Positions 26,531 through 35,510 are shown, numbered from the stretch's first letter. The stretch is DNA of 64,000 nt from Ignavibacteriae bacterium HGW-Ignavibacteriae-1 (GCA_002839825.1 PGYU01000004.1:100042-164041); one strand, 5' to 3'. Notes: a model not told the origin generated them from the sequence alone. Numbers and translations are program-made.

Positions 26531-27664
26531 GTGAAATATTTTATTCTCAAGAAAATAGTTCTGCTGATATTTCTCGTAATCTTTGCGATAAGCTGTAGCG
26601 AAGATAACTCAATCAATTCATCGGACGAAGAACTTAACGAATGGGTTGGGCAGATGCTGATGGTCGGTTTCAGGGGATTGGAAATTGAGAATGATTCGCA
26701 AATTGCCACACAAATCAGACTCGGGCGAATTGGTGGTGTTGTGCTGTTTAGTCGCGATGTAGCACTCGGTTACGGCACTAGAAACATTCAATCTCCTTGG
26801 CAAGTAAAATTGCTCAATTCGCAATTGCAATCACATGCCAAAATTCCCTTGCTCATAGCAGTTGACCAAGAAGGTGGATACGTTGCAAGATTAAATGACG
26901 TTTTCGGTTTCCCCGAAACAGTTTCGCAACAATACCTTGGCGACGCCGATAATGAATTTATGACAACTCTCGCCGGGCAAGCGACGGCTAGAACACTTAG
27001 CGAAGCCGGATTCAATCAAAATCTTGCTCCCGTTGTTGATTTGAATATCAATCCCGAAAGTCCTGCAATTGGTGCAATAGGGCGAAGTTTCTCCGCATCA
27101 CCCGATGTAGTAGTTCGTAATTCGGCAATTATAATTGATGAACACCGCAAGAAAAATCTCATCACAACTTTGAAGCATTTCCCCGGTCACGGAAGCGCCC
27201 AAACAGACTCTCATCTTGGCTTAACAGACATTACCACAACGTGGCAAAATATCGAACTCGAACCATATAGTCAGCTAATAAATATGAACAAAGCCGATGT
27301 GGTCATGACTGCACACGTTTTTAATTCCAATCTTGATGCTGAATATCCGGCAACTCTTTCGAAAAAAATCATTACAGGAATCTTGCGTGAGCAATTAAAT
27401 TTTGACGGAGTGGTAATTACCGACGATATGAATATGAAGTCTATCACCGACCATTACGGATTGGAAAGTGCTATCGAACTCACAATCTTAGCCGGTTCGG
27501 ATATTATCATTTTTGCTAACAATATTGTTTATGATGAGCTTATCGCCGAAAAAGCTCACAAAATAATAGTTGATTTGGTCAAAAGCGGCAAAATTTCTCG
27601 TGAACGCATCAAGATTTCATACGATAGAGTCATGAAACTGAAGTCTCAATACTTGATAAATTGA
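26531..27664 (+). CDS. NagZ-like GH3 beta-N-acetylhexosaminidase lipoprotein
   Basis: Lipoprotein of 377 residues (lipobox IFAISC, Cys22) with a single GH3 TIM barrel. Family markers are VDQEGGYVARL, the NagZ-type catalytic loop KHFPGHGSAQTDSH (about 215-228, carrying the His-Asp dyad) and the nucleophile in VVITDDMNM (Asp298/299). NagZ enzymes release N-acetylglucosamine from peptidoglycan fragments. Being exported and lipidated, this one would act in the periplasm or on the surface, unlike the cytoplasmic NagZ of enteric bacteria. Translation starts at GTG 26531. It is divergent from the subtilase, with 76 bases between the starts. Confidence 0.92.
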   Translation: MKYFILKKIVLLIFLVIFAISCSEDNSINSSDEELNEWVGQMLMVGFRGLEIENDSQIATQIRLGRIGGVVLFSRDVALGYGTRNIQSPWQVKLLNSQLQSHAKIPLLIAVDQEGGYVARLNDVFGFPETVSQQYLGDADNEFMTTLAGQATARTLSEAGFNQNLAPVVDLNINPESPAIGAIGRSFSASPDVVVRNSAIIIDEHRKKNLITTLKHFPGHGSAQTDSHLGLTDITTTWQNIELEPYSQLINMNKADVVMTAHVFNSNLDAEYPATLSKKIITGILREQLNFDGVVITDDMNMKSITDHYGLESAIELTILAGSDIIIFANNIVYDELIAEKAHKIIVDLVKSGKISRERIKISYDRVMKLKSQYLIN

Positions 27665-27785
27665 TAAAAATCGAAAAATAATTTTCAACTAAATTTTGCA
27701 GTATTGATGATTATGATTAAATTCGCTTAGTGCAAATCAAAAATAGTTAATATTTTGTTTACTTTCAGCTAATAAAAGACAAAAA

Positions 27786-28079
27786 ATGTTCGCTGCCAAA
27801 AAGAAAGGGTACGCAGGTAAGACTGTAAGAGAGCCCATAAAGCCCGTAAAACTAAATCAATGTGATGTTGATATTCTAAACTACCTAAAAGACGAAATGC
27901 GTGAAGTGATTTCGATACATGAAAAACTATCTAAATATAGTGACCAAGAAATTAGTCTTAATTTATCATGGCTCGAGAAAAAGAACTTTATAAAAAAAGT
28001 TATAACTCACAACCCGTTTGGTATGAATACCATATCATATACATTAGATTATATGGGTAAGGATTTTTTCGGTAAATAG
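27786..28079 (+). CDS. small basic protein, possible winged-helix fold
   Basis: A 97-residue, lysine-rich protein not assigned to a family. The N-terminus is basic and flexible (MFAAKKKGYAGKTVREP). Residues 30-75 could form a winged-helix-like unit: helix NQCDVDILNYLKDEM, helix VISIHEKLSKYSDQEISLNLSWLEKKNFI, then a hairpin-like VITHNPFGMNTISYTLDY. That would fit a small DNA-binding protein. Its neighbours, a GH3 lipoprotein upstream and efp downstream, give no functional clue, and 120 bases on each side separate it from them. Confidence 0.6.
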   Translation: MFAAKKKGYAGKTVREPIKPVKLNQCDVDILNYLKDEMREVISIHEKLSKYSDQEISLNLSWLEKKNFIKKVITHNPFGMNTISYTLDYMGKDFFGK

Positions 28080-28204
28080 TTTACGTTCATTACTTAAATG
28101 AATTAACATTAGTGGTATGAAGATTCCGTTTTGACTCCAAAATAAAACGGATAGTCAAACTTCTTGCTATAGATATAATTTTGTAAATAATATGTAATCG
28201 AGAA

Positions 28205-28765
28205 ATGGGAACTACTTCAGATCTGAGACCGGGTGCTTTTGTCAAATACAATGGCGAGTTATGCCAAGTGCTTGAATCACAGCACAGAACTCCGGGCAAT
28301 CTTCGTGCATTTTTTCAAGTTAAAATGCGAAACGTTCGCACAGGTAAACTGTCCGAAAACCGATTCCGTGCTGGCGAATCAATTGAATTCGTACGTGTTG
28401 ATAAAAAATCTTACCAATATTTATATAGAGACGGCGATTCATTAATCTTTATGGACCAAGAAAATTACGAACAAATTCCTGTAATGCAGGAAGTTATAGG
28501 CGATAGTATCAGATTTTTGAAAGAAAATCAGGAAGTATCTGTCAATTTCGAAGGCTCAATCATTCTTGGAGTTGAATTGCCTCCAAGTGTAACACTCGAA
28601 ATTATTCATACCGAACCGGGCATGAAAGGCGATACCGCTACAAATTCATTGAAACCTGCTACTGTCGAAACAGGGGCGCAAGTAAATGTTCCGCTTTTTA
28701 TCAACGAAGGCGATGTTGTCAAAATTGATTCTGCTACAGGCAACTATATGGAACGCGTTAAATAA
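28205..28765 (+). CDS. efp: translation elongation factor P
   Basis: Ribosome-binding factor (186 residues) that relieves stalling at polyproline stretches. The three-domain layout is intact: KOW-like N-domain, central OB domain (YQYLYRDGDSLIFMD) and C-terminal OB domain (GDVVKIDSATGNYMERV). The tip of domain I reads QHRTPGNLRAF. Aligned to E. coli EF-P (KPGKGQAF), the modified Lys34 position is Asn32 here, so neither the EpmA lysylation nor the EarP rhamnosylation chemistry has an obvious target, although Arg34 is two positions on. This form is, as far as I recall, the one in Chlorobium-type EF-P. A strong terminator follows at 28788. Confidence 0.96.
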   Translation: MGTTSDLRPGAFVKYNGELCQVLESQHRTPGNLRAFFQVKMRNVRTGKLSENRFRAGESIEFVRVDKKSYQYLYRDGDSLIFMDQENYEQIPVMQEVIGDSIRFLKENQEVSVNFEGSIILGVELPPSVTLEIIHTEPGMKGDTATNSLKPATVETGAQVNVPLFINEGDVVKIDSATGNYMERVK

Positions 28766-28787
28766 AATAAGCTAATTTTTTCCTATG

Positions 28788-28825
28788 AAGTGAAATTGTT
28801 TGCACAACAATTTCACTTTTTTTTT
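28788..28825 (+). terminator. rho-independent terminator after efp
   Basis: AAGTGAAATTGTT and AACAATTTCACTT form a perfect 13-bp stem with a 5-base loop (TGCAC), followed by a long T-run. It begins 22 bases after the efp stop codon. Confidence 0.9.
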
Positions 28826-28863
28826 GTTCATATCATCATCTTTGCTTAATTTTAATAATAAAA

Positions 28864-29352
28864 ATGAATACTATTGACGAAAATAATGATTTTGTTGAGC
28901 AAATCAAGTCTCTAACATACGGTGAAGCGGATTTTATTGCTAATTCATCTAACTTTGTGGCATGGTTTTTCAATGCTTTTAGAGCCATTAACTGGGTCGG
29001 ATTCTACCTTTTGAGCGGTGATGAACTGGTTCTCGGACCCTTTCAGGGAAAACCGGCTTGCATCAGAATCGAACTCGGACGCGGAGTCTGTGGCACGGCT
29101 GCTCTCGAAAAGAAGGCTGTCATTGTGGATAATGTTCATGAATTCCCCGGGCACATTGCTTGCGATTATGCCTCAAATTCAGAAATTGTAATTCCAATGA
29201 TTGTTGACGATGTTTTGTATGGTGTGCTTGATATTGATAGTCCTGAATTTTCACGTTTTGATGAAACTGATTTAGAATTATACACAAAATTGCTTGATGT
29301 ACTATTAGATAGTTCCAATATGTCTAAGATTGCAAAATATTACAATGAATAG
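28864..29352 (+). CDS. msrC: free methionine-(R)-sulfoxide reductase (GAF domain)
   Basis: Cytoplasmic GAF-fold protein of 162 residues. It carries the three cysteines typical of fRMsr enzymes: Cys66 (GPFQGKPACIRI), Cys76 (GRGVCGTAA) and Cys100 (PGHIACD). These enzymes reduce free methionine-R-sulfoxide using thioredoxin. The opening WVGFYLLSGDELVLGPFQGKPAC segment and the C-terminal VLDIDSPEFSRFDETD are characteristic. The stop overlaps the start of the lamin-tail gene by eight bases, so the two are translated together, an odd pairing of a cytoplasmic repair enzyme with an exported protein. Confidence 0.93.
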   Translation: MNTIDENNDFVEQIKSLTYGEADFIANSSNFVAWFFNAFRAINWVGFYLLSGDELVLGPFQGKPACIRIELGRGVCGTAALEKKAVIVDNVHEFPGHIACDYASNSEIVIPMIVDDVLYGVLDIDSPEFSRFDETDLELYTKLLDVLLDSSNMSKIAKYYNE

Positions 29353-31021
29353 CTTCATTTCGCTTTTTGGTGTGATTATAATTTGTCTGAGTATCGAATC
29401 ACATTCGCAAATAATTGTGAATGAATTAATGCCTGTGCCTAACGGAAGCGAACCTGAATGGATTGAAATTTTCAACACTTCGGATAATGACTATTCCCAA
29501 GATTATTTAATAATTTGCGATATGGCATCCTGCCGCGCATTGCAGAATTTTTATCTTGAGCGGAATTCATATTGTATCATTACAAAAGATACAACCGCAT
29601 TCAAATCGCACCGCACAATCAGCGACAATGTACGATTATACCAATTTAACATTCCGACTTTGAATAATACATTCGATTCGCTTAAAGTTTTTAACAAAGA
29701 TACTGTCTTGCTTGATGGCTTATTTTATGACATGAAGCACGGCATCAAGGGTGTATCTTTTGAGCGAGTCCATCCTGATTTGCCGGCTACAACCCCGAGC
29801 AATCTCAAGCCTTCTGCCGATATAAGTGGAGCTACTCCCGGCAAACGAAACAGTGTTTTCCCTGTGGATTACGATATTTCGATAACGAGTGCCGCTCAAA
29901 ATACTGATGATTACACAATTTCAGTTTTGATTGAAAGCATTGGTATCAAATCAATCAATTCCGTAAGACTTGTATTATATGCGGATATGAATTTCGATAA
30001 TATTTTTGATGAAAGTGAAGCTATTTACGATTCACAAATTGATTTGAACGATAATATTGCGATTGTTGAGCTCGACAATTCGCTAAATACTCAAGAAATA
30101 TTTTCCTCAATTTTCAACTTGCAAATTGAAGTAATCGCTACCAATGACGACAATCCAGAAAATAATTTCTCTCGATTTCCTGCTTTTATGAAAGGCAAAA
30201 CTCCCAAAATCACGATTAATGAAATAATGTTTGATACTGAAGCCGGATATGCGGAATATTTAGAATTATATAATCATGAGTCTAAATCAGTCAATTTGAG
30301 TGGATTCGGATTGTATGACAGAGCAGAACTTTGGTCAGCGAGATATATAATTAACAATTTAATTATTCCTCCAAAGGAATATTACGTAATTGCTTATGAC
30401 AGCACGATTTTCGAGAATTTCGCTTATTTGGAAAATATGAATAACACATTTATTCCGAATAATAAATTGAATTTGAATAATAACGATGATTTGCTCGTTC
30501 TCGCAATGCCCGATAAAAGTATTTTGGATTCGCTCACATATTTTTCAACGTGGCATTTGAAAGATGATATTGACACGAAAAACAGAAGCTTAGAAAAAAT
30601 CAATATCGAAATGCCGTCATCGGAAAAAATGTCATGGACTACTTGTTTGCAACCTTCAGGCGGTACTCCGGGAATGCAGAATTCTACCTATGTAGAACTT
30701 GTCCGAGATGGAATGTTGAACGTATCACCAAACCCCTTTTCACCAAATGTTACAAAAGAAGGCAGTCACTGCCTGATTTCATACAGTTTGATTTACGAAA
30801 AAGCAAAGATTACAGCAAAAATTTACGATTTGGCTGCCAATCCTGTCAGGACAATATTATCTGAACATTGGACATCAAACGAAGGCTTCTTTGCATGGGA
30901 CGGCAGAGACGATTCCGGTCTCAAATTGCCCGTCGGACCATATATACTTTACTTTGAAGCAATCGAAAGCCCCTCAGGCGAAGCTTATTTGGACAAAGTT
31001 ATGATTGTAATTGCCGAATGA
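29345..31021 (+). CDS. exported lamin-tail-domain protein with FlgD-like C-terminus
   Basis: Exported protein of 558 residues with a signal peptide (about 1-22, MNSFISLFGVIIICLSIESHSQ). Two lamin-tail domains are visible, each opening with an 'INEIM/VNELM' strand: IIVNELMPVPNGSEPEWIEIFN (near 25) and ITINEIMFDTEAGYAEYLELYN (near 293). The C-terminal ~95 residues resemble the FlgD-like Ig domain (NPFSPN ... ISYSLIYEKAKITAKIYDLAANPVRTIL ... WDGRDDSGLKLPVGPYILYFEA), common at the end of secreted Bacteroidota/Chlorobi proteins. The ATG at 29345 is taken rather than TTG 29330. Lamin-tail domains are thought to bind DNA or surfaces; no catalytic motif is present. Confidence 0.88.
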   Translation: MNSFISLFGVIIICLSIESHSQIIVNELMPVPNGSEPEWIEIFNTSDNDYSQDYLIICDMASCRALQNFYLERNSYCIITKDTTAFKSHRTISDNVRLYQFNIPTLNNTFDSLKVFNKDTVLLDGLFYDMKHGIKGVSFERVHPDLPATTPSNLKPSADISGATPGKRNSVFPVDYDISITSAAQNTDDYTISVLIESIGIKSINSVRLVLYADMNFDNIFDESEAIYDSQIDLNDNIAIVELDNSLNTQEIFSSIFNLQIEVIATNDDNPENNFSRFPAFMKGKTPKITINEIMFDTEAGYAEYLELYNHESKSVNLSGFGLYDRAELWSARYIINNLIIPPKEYYVIAYDSTIFENFAYLENMNNTFIPNNKLNLNNNDDLLVLAMPDKSILDSLTYFSTWHLKDDIDTKNRSLEKINIEMPSSEKMSWTTCLQPSGGTPGMQNSTYVELVRDGMLNVSPNPFSPNVTKEGSHCLISYSLIYEKAKITAKIYDLAANPVRTILSEHWTSNEGFFAWDGRDDSGLKLPVGPYILYFEAIESPSGEAYLDKVMIVIAE

Positions 31022-31026
31022 CACGG

Positions 31027-31983
31027 CTAATCAATTAGCTCTCGGGTTAGTTTTCGCACAAGCACCTGAAGTTCAGTCAAATCATCATTTTTGAGTATGC
31101 CTTCCACTTGCTCGATTAATAATAAGCCACGGTGACGTAAAGCGAACAAACTCATCATAATTTTCGCTCCTTCATCGTTTCGCTCCAATGAACCCGTGAT
31201 GAAATAATCAATTCCCACTTGGTACAAGGCATCAAATTCTTGTTCTGATGGAGCGGCATAATTTTCTATACCGTATAATTTGAATTTTGCATAGACCGAA
31301 TCCCGTGTTGCGAGGTCATAAACAATGTATTTTTCGCTTTTGTTTGCAGCTTCGAAAATTGATTCGACCGCTGAATATGAGGAGACTACATGATTGCGAA
31401 TGATTTCCCAATCCTTGAATGAATCGTAGTCAACGTAGTAAAGGCTGCCAATCACCATAGTTGGCAACGGGCGGACATTGAATCCCTTTGTAGAGTCAAC
31501 AAAAAGCAATGAATCATTCATAGCAACAGCCAGGGCGCGTTGAATTGATGTCAATAATGCCGGGTCATAAACCAAATCGCCCGTTTCGTTATCAAAGTAT
31601 CTGACCAATGCGTAACCATAGCCGCGACTGCGTTTGGTGGTATCGGCAACATTGATAATGTCAATATCCGCACGGATAATATTTTCCAGCACATTCACTT
31701 TTACAAAAAGTAGATTTTCGGAATTAGTCAAATTTGCAACTCGCATCAATTCAGGATTTTCGTTTATTTCATACAATTGTGCTGAAACTGAATCTCGCTC
31801 TTTGGCACTGACATATTTTTTATCAAGTAAAGCAAATGCAAATGACAGCGCCATATCAATTTTTGTTTCCGATATAGCATGTCCCGCTTCGGGATTTATA
31901 ATCCTTGCCGGCAAATATGATTCGGATTTTGAAAAATATGTAAAAAGTAGAAAAATTATCGTCAAAACTTTTATTTGCTTCAT
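31027..31983 (-). CDS. exported protein of unknown function
   Basis: A 318-residue protein with an N-terminal signal (MKQIKVLTIIFLLFTYFSKS) and no lipobox. The family is not recognised. Residues 40-150 and 225-315 each read like an alpha/beta domain with strands of the type LLFVKVNVLENIIRADIDIINV and YFITGSLERNDEGAKIMMSLFAL. That is the pattern of TolB-N/FlgO-like proteins that detect or build outer-membrane complexes, but the similarity is weak. Its start overlaps the stop of the PolX-N-like gene by four bases (ATGA), so they are translationally coupled. Confidence 0.65.
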   Translation of the reverse strand: MKQIKVLTIIFLLFTYFSKSESYLPARIINPEAGHAISETKIDMALSFAFALLDKKYVSAKERDSVSAQLYEINENPELMRVANLTNSENLLFVKVNVLENIIRADIDIINVADTTKRSRGYGYALVRYFDNETGDLVYDPALLTSIQRALAVAMNDSLLFVDSTKGFNVRPLPTMVIGSLYYVDYDSFKDWEIIRNHVVSSYSAVESIFEAANKSEKYIVYDLATRDSVYAKFKLYGIENYAAPSEQEFDALYQVGIDYFITGSLERNDEGAKIMMSLFALRHRGLLLIEQVEGILKNDDLTELQVLVRKLTRELID

Positions 31984-32477
31984 TGAATGTCCCTGAAATG
32001 TACGTTAGTAACTTTATAATTTGGATTGCTCCTGATGTGCTGAATTGATTCTAATATTTTAGTCTGCGAAACTTCCGAAAAGCCCTTCAATTTTGCAACA
32101 TCACCATTTATACAAGACGATTCAAGAGCGTCAATGTCTATAATTCCAAGTTCGCTGAAGATTTGTTTGATTTTTTTTGCTCCTAGACCATCAATTTTGA
32201 GCAACTCAAGCAGTGATTCGGGGTATTCCGAAGTCAACTTTTCATAATAGCTCATTTTGCCAGTGAGTACGAATTCGCTGATTTTGGTATCGAGCGCTTT
32301 ACCGATTCCGTCAATTTCGGACAATTTATTTTCCCTTGCCATGCTCTCTATATCTATGTCTAAGGATTTCAATCTATCGGCTGCTGCAACATAGGCGTTG
32401 AATTTGAAAAACATCTCTCCTTTGATTTCGAGCAACTTTGCTATATTGTTTAGGATCTCTATAACTTTATCTTTCAT
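31980..32477 (-). CDS. orphan PolX N-terminal domain protein (HhH, DNA-binding)
   Basis: A 165-residue protein matching only the first part of bacterial family-X DNA polymerases. It has the 8-kDa-like domain (IAKLLEIKGEMFFKFNAYVAAADRLKSL) with a helix-hairpin-helix ELDGIGKAL-type loop (SEIDGIGKALDTKISEF), then two more HhH segments (LLKIDGLGAKKIKQIF and AKLKGFSEVSQTKILESI). The catalytic palm and the PHP phosphoesterase domain, present in full-length PolX of about 570 residues, are absent, and no remnant follows because the next gene overlaps its stop. It should bind DNA non-specifically, perhaps at gaps. Divergent from deoC, with 84 bases between the starts. Confidence 0.82.
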   Translation of the reverse strand: MKDKVIEILNNIAKLLEIKGEMFFKFNAYVAAADRLKSLDIDIESMARENKLSEIDGIGKALDTKISEFVLTGKMSYYEKLTSEYPESLLELLKIDGLGAKKIKQIFSELGIIDIDALESSCINGDVAKLKGFSEVSQTKILESIQHIRSNPNYKVTNVHFRDIQ

Positions 32478-32561
32478 AAATAATTTTTTTATTTTGATTT
32501 TTTGTACGAAATTGTAAACGAAAGTAATGATATTTTGATTATTATATTTTTGAAATTGTAT

Positions 32562-33239
32562 ATGAAATTAAATGTGGATGATGTTGCTTCTCGTATTGAC
32601 CATACGATACTAAAGCCGGATACAAGTTATCAGGAAGTAGAAAAGCTATGTAAAGAAGTTCAGGATTACAATTTTGCGTGTGTTTGCGTTTTGCCCTATT
32701 TTGTAGAATATAGCCGAAGTATCTTGGTCGAAAGGGAGAAAGTTTGCACAGTAATCGGATTCCCATTAGGCGCTTCATTTGTGTTTTCTAAGATGGACGA
32801 ATGCGTTCATGCCTTAAAACACGGTGCCGGTGAAATTGATATGGTAATCAATATTGCTGCTCTGTTGGCAAATGATTTTAGAACTGTTGCGACTGAAATT
32901 TCATCAGTTGTCGAAATAGCGCACAACACATTGGCGAAAGTTAAAGTCATTGTTGAAACTTGCTTGCTTGACGAACAACAAAAAATTGATGTGTGCAAAA
33001 TTGTAAGCGACAACGGAGCCGATTACATCAAAACATCAACCGGATTTTCTCACGGTGGCGCTACTCTCCATGATATTGAATTGCTCCGAAAATACTCTGA
33101 CGATAAATTAAAAATCAAAGCCTCAGGCGGCATCAAAACGGCACAATTCGCAATCGAATTAATCAATGCAGGAGCCGATAGAATTGGCACAAGTTCCGGA
33201 GTGAAAATCATCCAAGAACTCAATTCGATGAACGCTTGA
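32562..33239 (+). CDS. deoC: deoxyribose-phosphate aldolase
   Basis: Cytoplasmic class I aldolase (225 residues) that splits 2-deoxyribose 5-phosphate into acetaldehyde and glyceraldehyde 3-phosphate. Family features are IDHTILKPD at the N-terminus, CTVIGFPLGAS, GAGEIDMVINI, the Schiff-base lysine in ADYIKTSTGFSHGGAT and the second lysine in IKASGGIKT, with GADRIGTSSG near the end. The ATG at 32562 begins right at the conserved domain; a 20-codon upstream extension lacks similarity. No other deo genes are adjacent, so it seems to be a stand-alone nucleoside-salvage gene. Confidence 0.95.
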   Translation: MKLNVDDVASRIDHTILKPDTSYQEVEKLCKEVQDYNFACVCVLPYFVEYSRSILVEREKVCTVIGFPLGASFVFSKMDECVHALKHGAGEIDMVINIAALLANDFRTVATEISSVVEIAHNTLAKVKVIVETCLLDEQQKIDVCKIVSDNGADYIKTSTGFSHGGATLHDIELLRKYSDDKLKIKASGGIKTAQFAIELINAGADRIGTSSGVKIIQELNSMNA

Positions 33240-33343
33240 TTCAACCCCATTTTGTAAACAAACTTTCAATGAAAATTCTTTCATTATGAATTTTTGCTTA
33301 TTTTTGAATAATATATTATGAATTTAAGAAATAAGGGAACAAG

Positions 33344-34717
33344 ATGAAAACTTTAATAGAGCCCTTCAAAATCAAAACAATTGAAGAGATTCCAATCACA
33401 AAACGTGAAGATAGAGAAATATTTTTAAAAGATGCATTCAATAATCCGTTTTTTCTCAGGTCCGAACACATCACGATAGATTTGCTGACCGATAGCGGAA
33501 CTACCGCTATGAGTGCCAAACAATGGGCAGGTTTGATGGATGGCGACGAAGCATATGCCGGAAGCCGAAGCTATTACAAATTCGAAAGCATTGTAAAAGA
33601 GATTACAAATTTTAAGCACATCATTCCAACTCATCAAGGCAGAGCAGCCGAAAGAATTTTGTTCACAATTCTAAAAGGCGATAACAAATCAATTCCGAAC
33701 AACACACATTTTGATACTACACGAGGGAATATCGAATATAATGGTATCGAAGCTCTTGATTTTCCGGTCGAAATTGGTACAATTCCTGAATTGGAAGCAC
33801 CTTTCAAAGGCAACATGGACGTTGAAAGATTGAAGAATTACATCCAACAACGTGGGAAAGAAAATATCCCGGTTTGTATGCTCACAATCACAAACAATAG
33901 TGGCGGTGGACAGCCTGTCTCGATGCAAAATATCAGAGAAGTAAGTCAAGTTTGTCGCGAAAATGGTATTCCATTCTACCTCGATTGCTGCCGTTTTGCA
34001 GAAAATGCTTATTTCATCAAGACTCGTGAAGCGGGGTATGCCGATAAATCAATCAAAGAAATTTGCAACGAAATGTTTTCCTACGCTGATGGTGCTACAA
34101 TGTCTGCCAAAAAAGACGGACTATCAAACACCGGCGGATTTTTGGCTACAAACGATGATGCCTTAGCCGAACAAGCCCAATCATTGTTGATTATCACCGA
34201 AGGTTTCATCACATACGGTGGTATGACTCGCCGCGACCTCGAAGCATTAGCTCAAGGATTCGTAGAAGTGATGGACGAAAATTATTTAGAATATCGAGTC
34301 GGTCAAATTAAGTATTTGGGCAATAAGCTAATCGAAGCAGGAGTGCCGATTTTGGTGCCTACAGGTGGTCATGCCGTCTATTTGGATGCCAGACGCTTTA
34401 CTCCACATATTGCGCCGGAATTTTTCCCTGCACAAGCTATCCTATGCGAATTGTACTTAGTTGGTGGCATTCGTTCGGTCGAAATCGGCTCGCTGATGTT
34501 CGGCAGAAGCGACCAAAACGGCAATCATGTCGGACCACCAATGGAACTTGTCAGACTTGCAATCCCGAGACGTGTTTACACACAAGCACATACTGATTAC
34601 GTTGCCGAAGCATGCGAAGAAGTTTATAAGAATCGCACAAAATTGAAAAAAATGCGACTACTTTACGAAACCAAATTCCTTCGCCACTTCACAGCCAAAT
34701 TGGAATATATCGACTAA
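33344..34717 (+). CDS. tnaA: tryptophanase (tryptophan indole-lyase)
   Basis: PLP-dependent beta-eliminating lyase of 457 residues, converting tryptophan to indole, pyruvate and ammonia. The PLP lysine is in MSAKKDG (Lys257). Numbering matches tyrosine phenol-lyase, and the three residues that separate the two enzymes all take the tryptophanase form: Asp124 (FDTTRGN; Thr in TPL), Ile381 (VEIGS; Arg in TPL) and His448 (LRHFTAK; Phe in TPL). The opening PFKIKTIEEIP and YGGMTRRDLEALA are family hallmarks. No leader peptide gene tnaC or permease tnaB is next to it. A terminator follows at 34755. Confidence 0.95.
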   Translation: MKTLIEPFKIKTIEEIPITKREDREIFLKDAFNNPFFLRSEHITIDLLTDSGTTAMSAKQWAGLMDGDEAYAGSRSYYKFESIVKEITNFKHIIPTHQGRAAERILFTILKGDNKSIPNNTHFDTTRGNIEYNGIEALDFPVEIGTIPELEAPFKGNMDVERLKNYIQQRGKENIPVCMLTITNNSGGGQPVSMQNIREVSQVCRENGIPFYLDCCRFAENAYFIKTREAGYADKSIKEICNEMFSYADGATMSAKKDGLSNTGGFLATNDDALAEQAQSLLIITEGFITYGGMTRRDLEALAQGFVEVMDENYLEYRVGQIKYLGNKLIEAGVPILVPTGGHAVYLDARRFTPHIAPEFFPAQAILCELYLVGGIRSVEIGSLMFGRSDQNGNHVGPPMELVRLAIPRRVYTQAHTDYVAEACEEVYKNRTKLKKMRLLYETKFLRHFTAKLEYID

Positions 34718-34754
34718 GATTTGAGATTGAAAATATAATCAGCTAAAAATTCTT

Positions 34755-34794
34755 ACCCCATAGACTATGAATAGGTTTATGGGGTTTTTTTTTT
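34755..34794 (+). terminator. rho-independent terminator after tnaA
   Basis: ACCCCATA and TATGGGGT form a stem around a 15-base loop, followed by a run of at least nine T residues. It lies 38 bases past the tnaA stop. Confidence 0.85.
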
Positions 34795-34901
34795 GAGTTT
34801 TGAATTAGCAAAAAAAATTGTGCAGGACTTTGATCATCTTGATTATTAAAGAGTAGTTTAGCTAAACACATCTTGATACTAAAAGTAATTTTTATCAGCT
34901 G

Positions 34902-35510
34902 TTAGTCTCTATCAATGTCTATTATTTCTCCTTTTTCCAACATGATTATTAAGTCGTTTTTGATTAAAAGCAACAAATCTTCCCCATAAGCATCATTTTC
35001 TTTTATTTTGAGTTCAGAAATACCTCTAAACCTATCAGTTTCATATTGATGTACCAGAAAATAAACTGTGTCACCAACAACATGCTCTACTTTGAATAGG
35101 GTAAATTGTTTTTGAGCTATCTTAATTTCATAGATGTCGCCTTTTTGAGGAGTTAAAATAAGTTGAGCATTCTCAGCTTTATTCTGATTAAGACTAAATA
35201 AAAACCAAAATATCAATGCACTGAAAACGACAAGTCCAGAAAAAGTCCAAATTGGGGTTCTAGAATTTGATTTAAGTGTTATGTATTTTTCGTTCAACTG
35301 CCAATCGAATTCTTTTTTTTGCAATACTTGTTTGCAATTTAAGCATTCTGTAACACTTGTTTTACCAATTGGAAATACAGGAATCCAAAAAACATGAGCA
35401 TATTTTTGCAATATATTCATTTGAATGCTATTATGTGTACCACAGTTTGTACATTTGTCTAAGATACTTTCAGTTGAAATTATTGTTGCAGAACTTCCGA
35501 AGATTATCAT
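34902..35510 (-). CDS. zinc-ribbon membrane protein of unknown function
   Basis: A 202-residue protein with an N-terminal zinc ribbon made of two cysteine pairs (CTNCG near 20 and CLNC near 58) around a hydrophobic segment with VFWIPVFPIGKTS. One transmembrane helix follows (IWTFSGLVVFSALIFWFLFSL, about residues 88-108), then a C-terminal domain of about 90 residues with several beta strands (GDIYEIKIAQKQFTLFKVEHV). The N-terminal part resembles the zinc-ribbon 'YHxxWIPxxPxGK' proteins of Bacteroidota. Function unknown. It is the last gene of a minus-strand accessory stretch and has 180 bases between it and the next gene. Confidence 0.75.
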   Translation of the reverse strand: MIIFGSSATIISTESILDKCTNCGTHNSIQMNILQKYAHVFWIPVFPIGKTSVTECLNCKQVLQKKEFDWQLNEKYITLKSNSRTPIWTFSGLVVFSALIFWFLFSLNQNKAENAQLILTPQKGDIYEIKIAQKQFTLFKVEHVVGDTVYFLVHQYETDRFRGISELKIKENDAYGEDLLLLIKNDLIIMLEKGEIIDIDRD

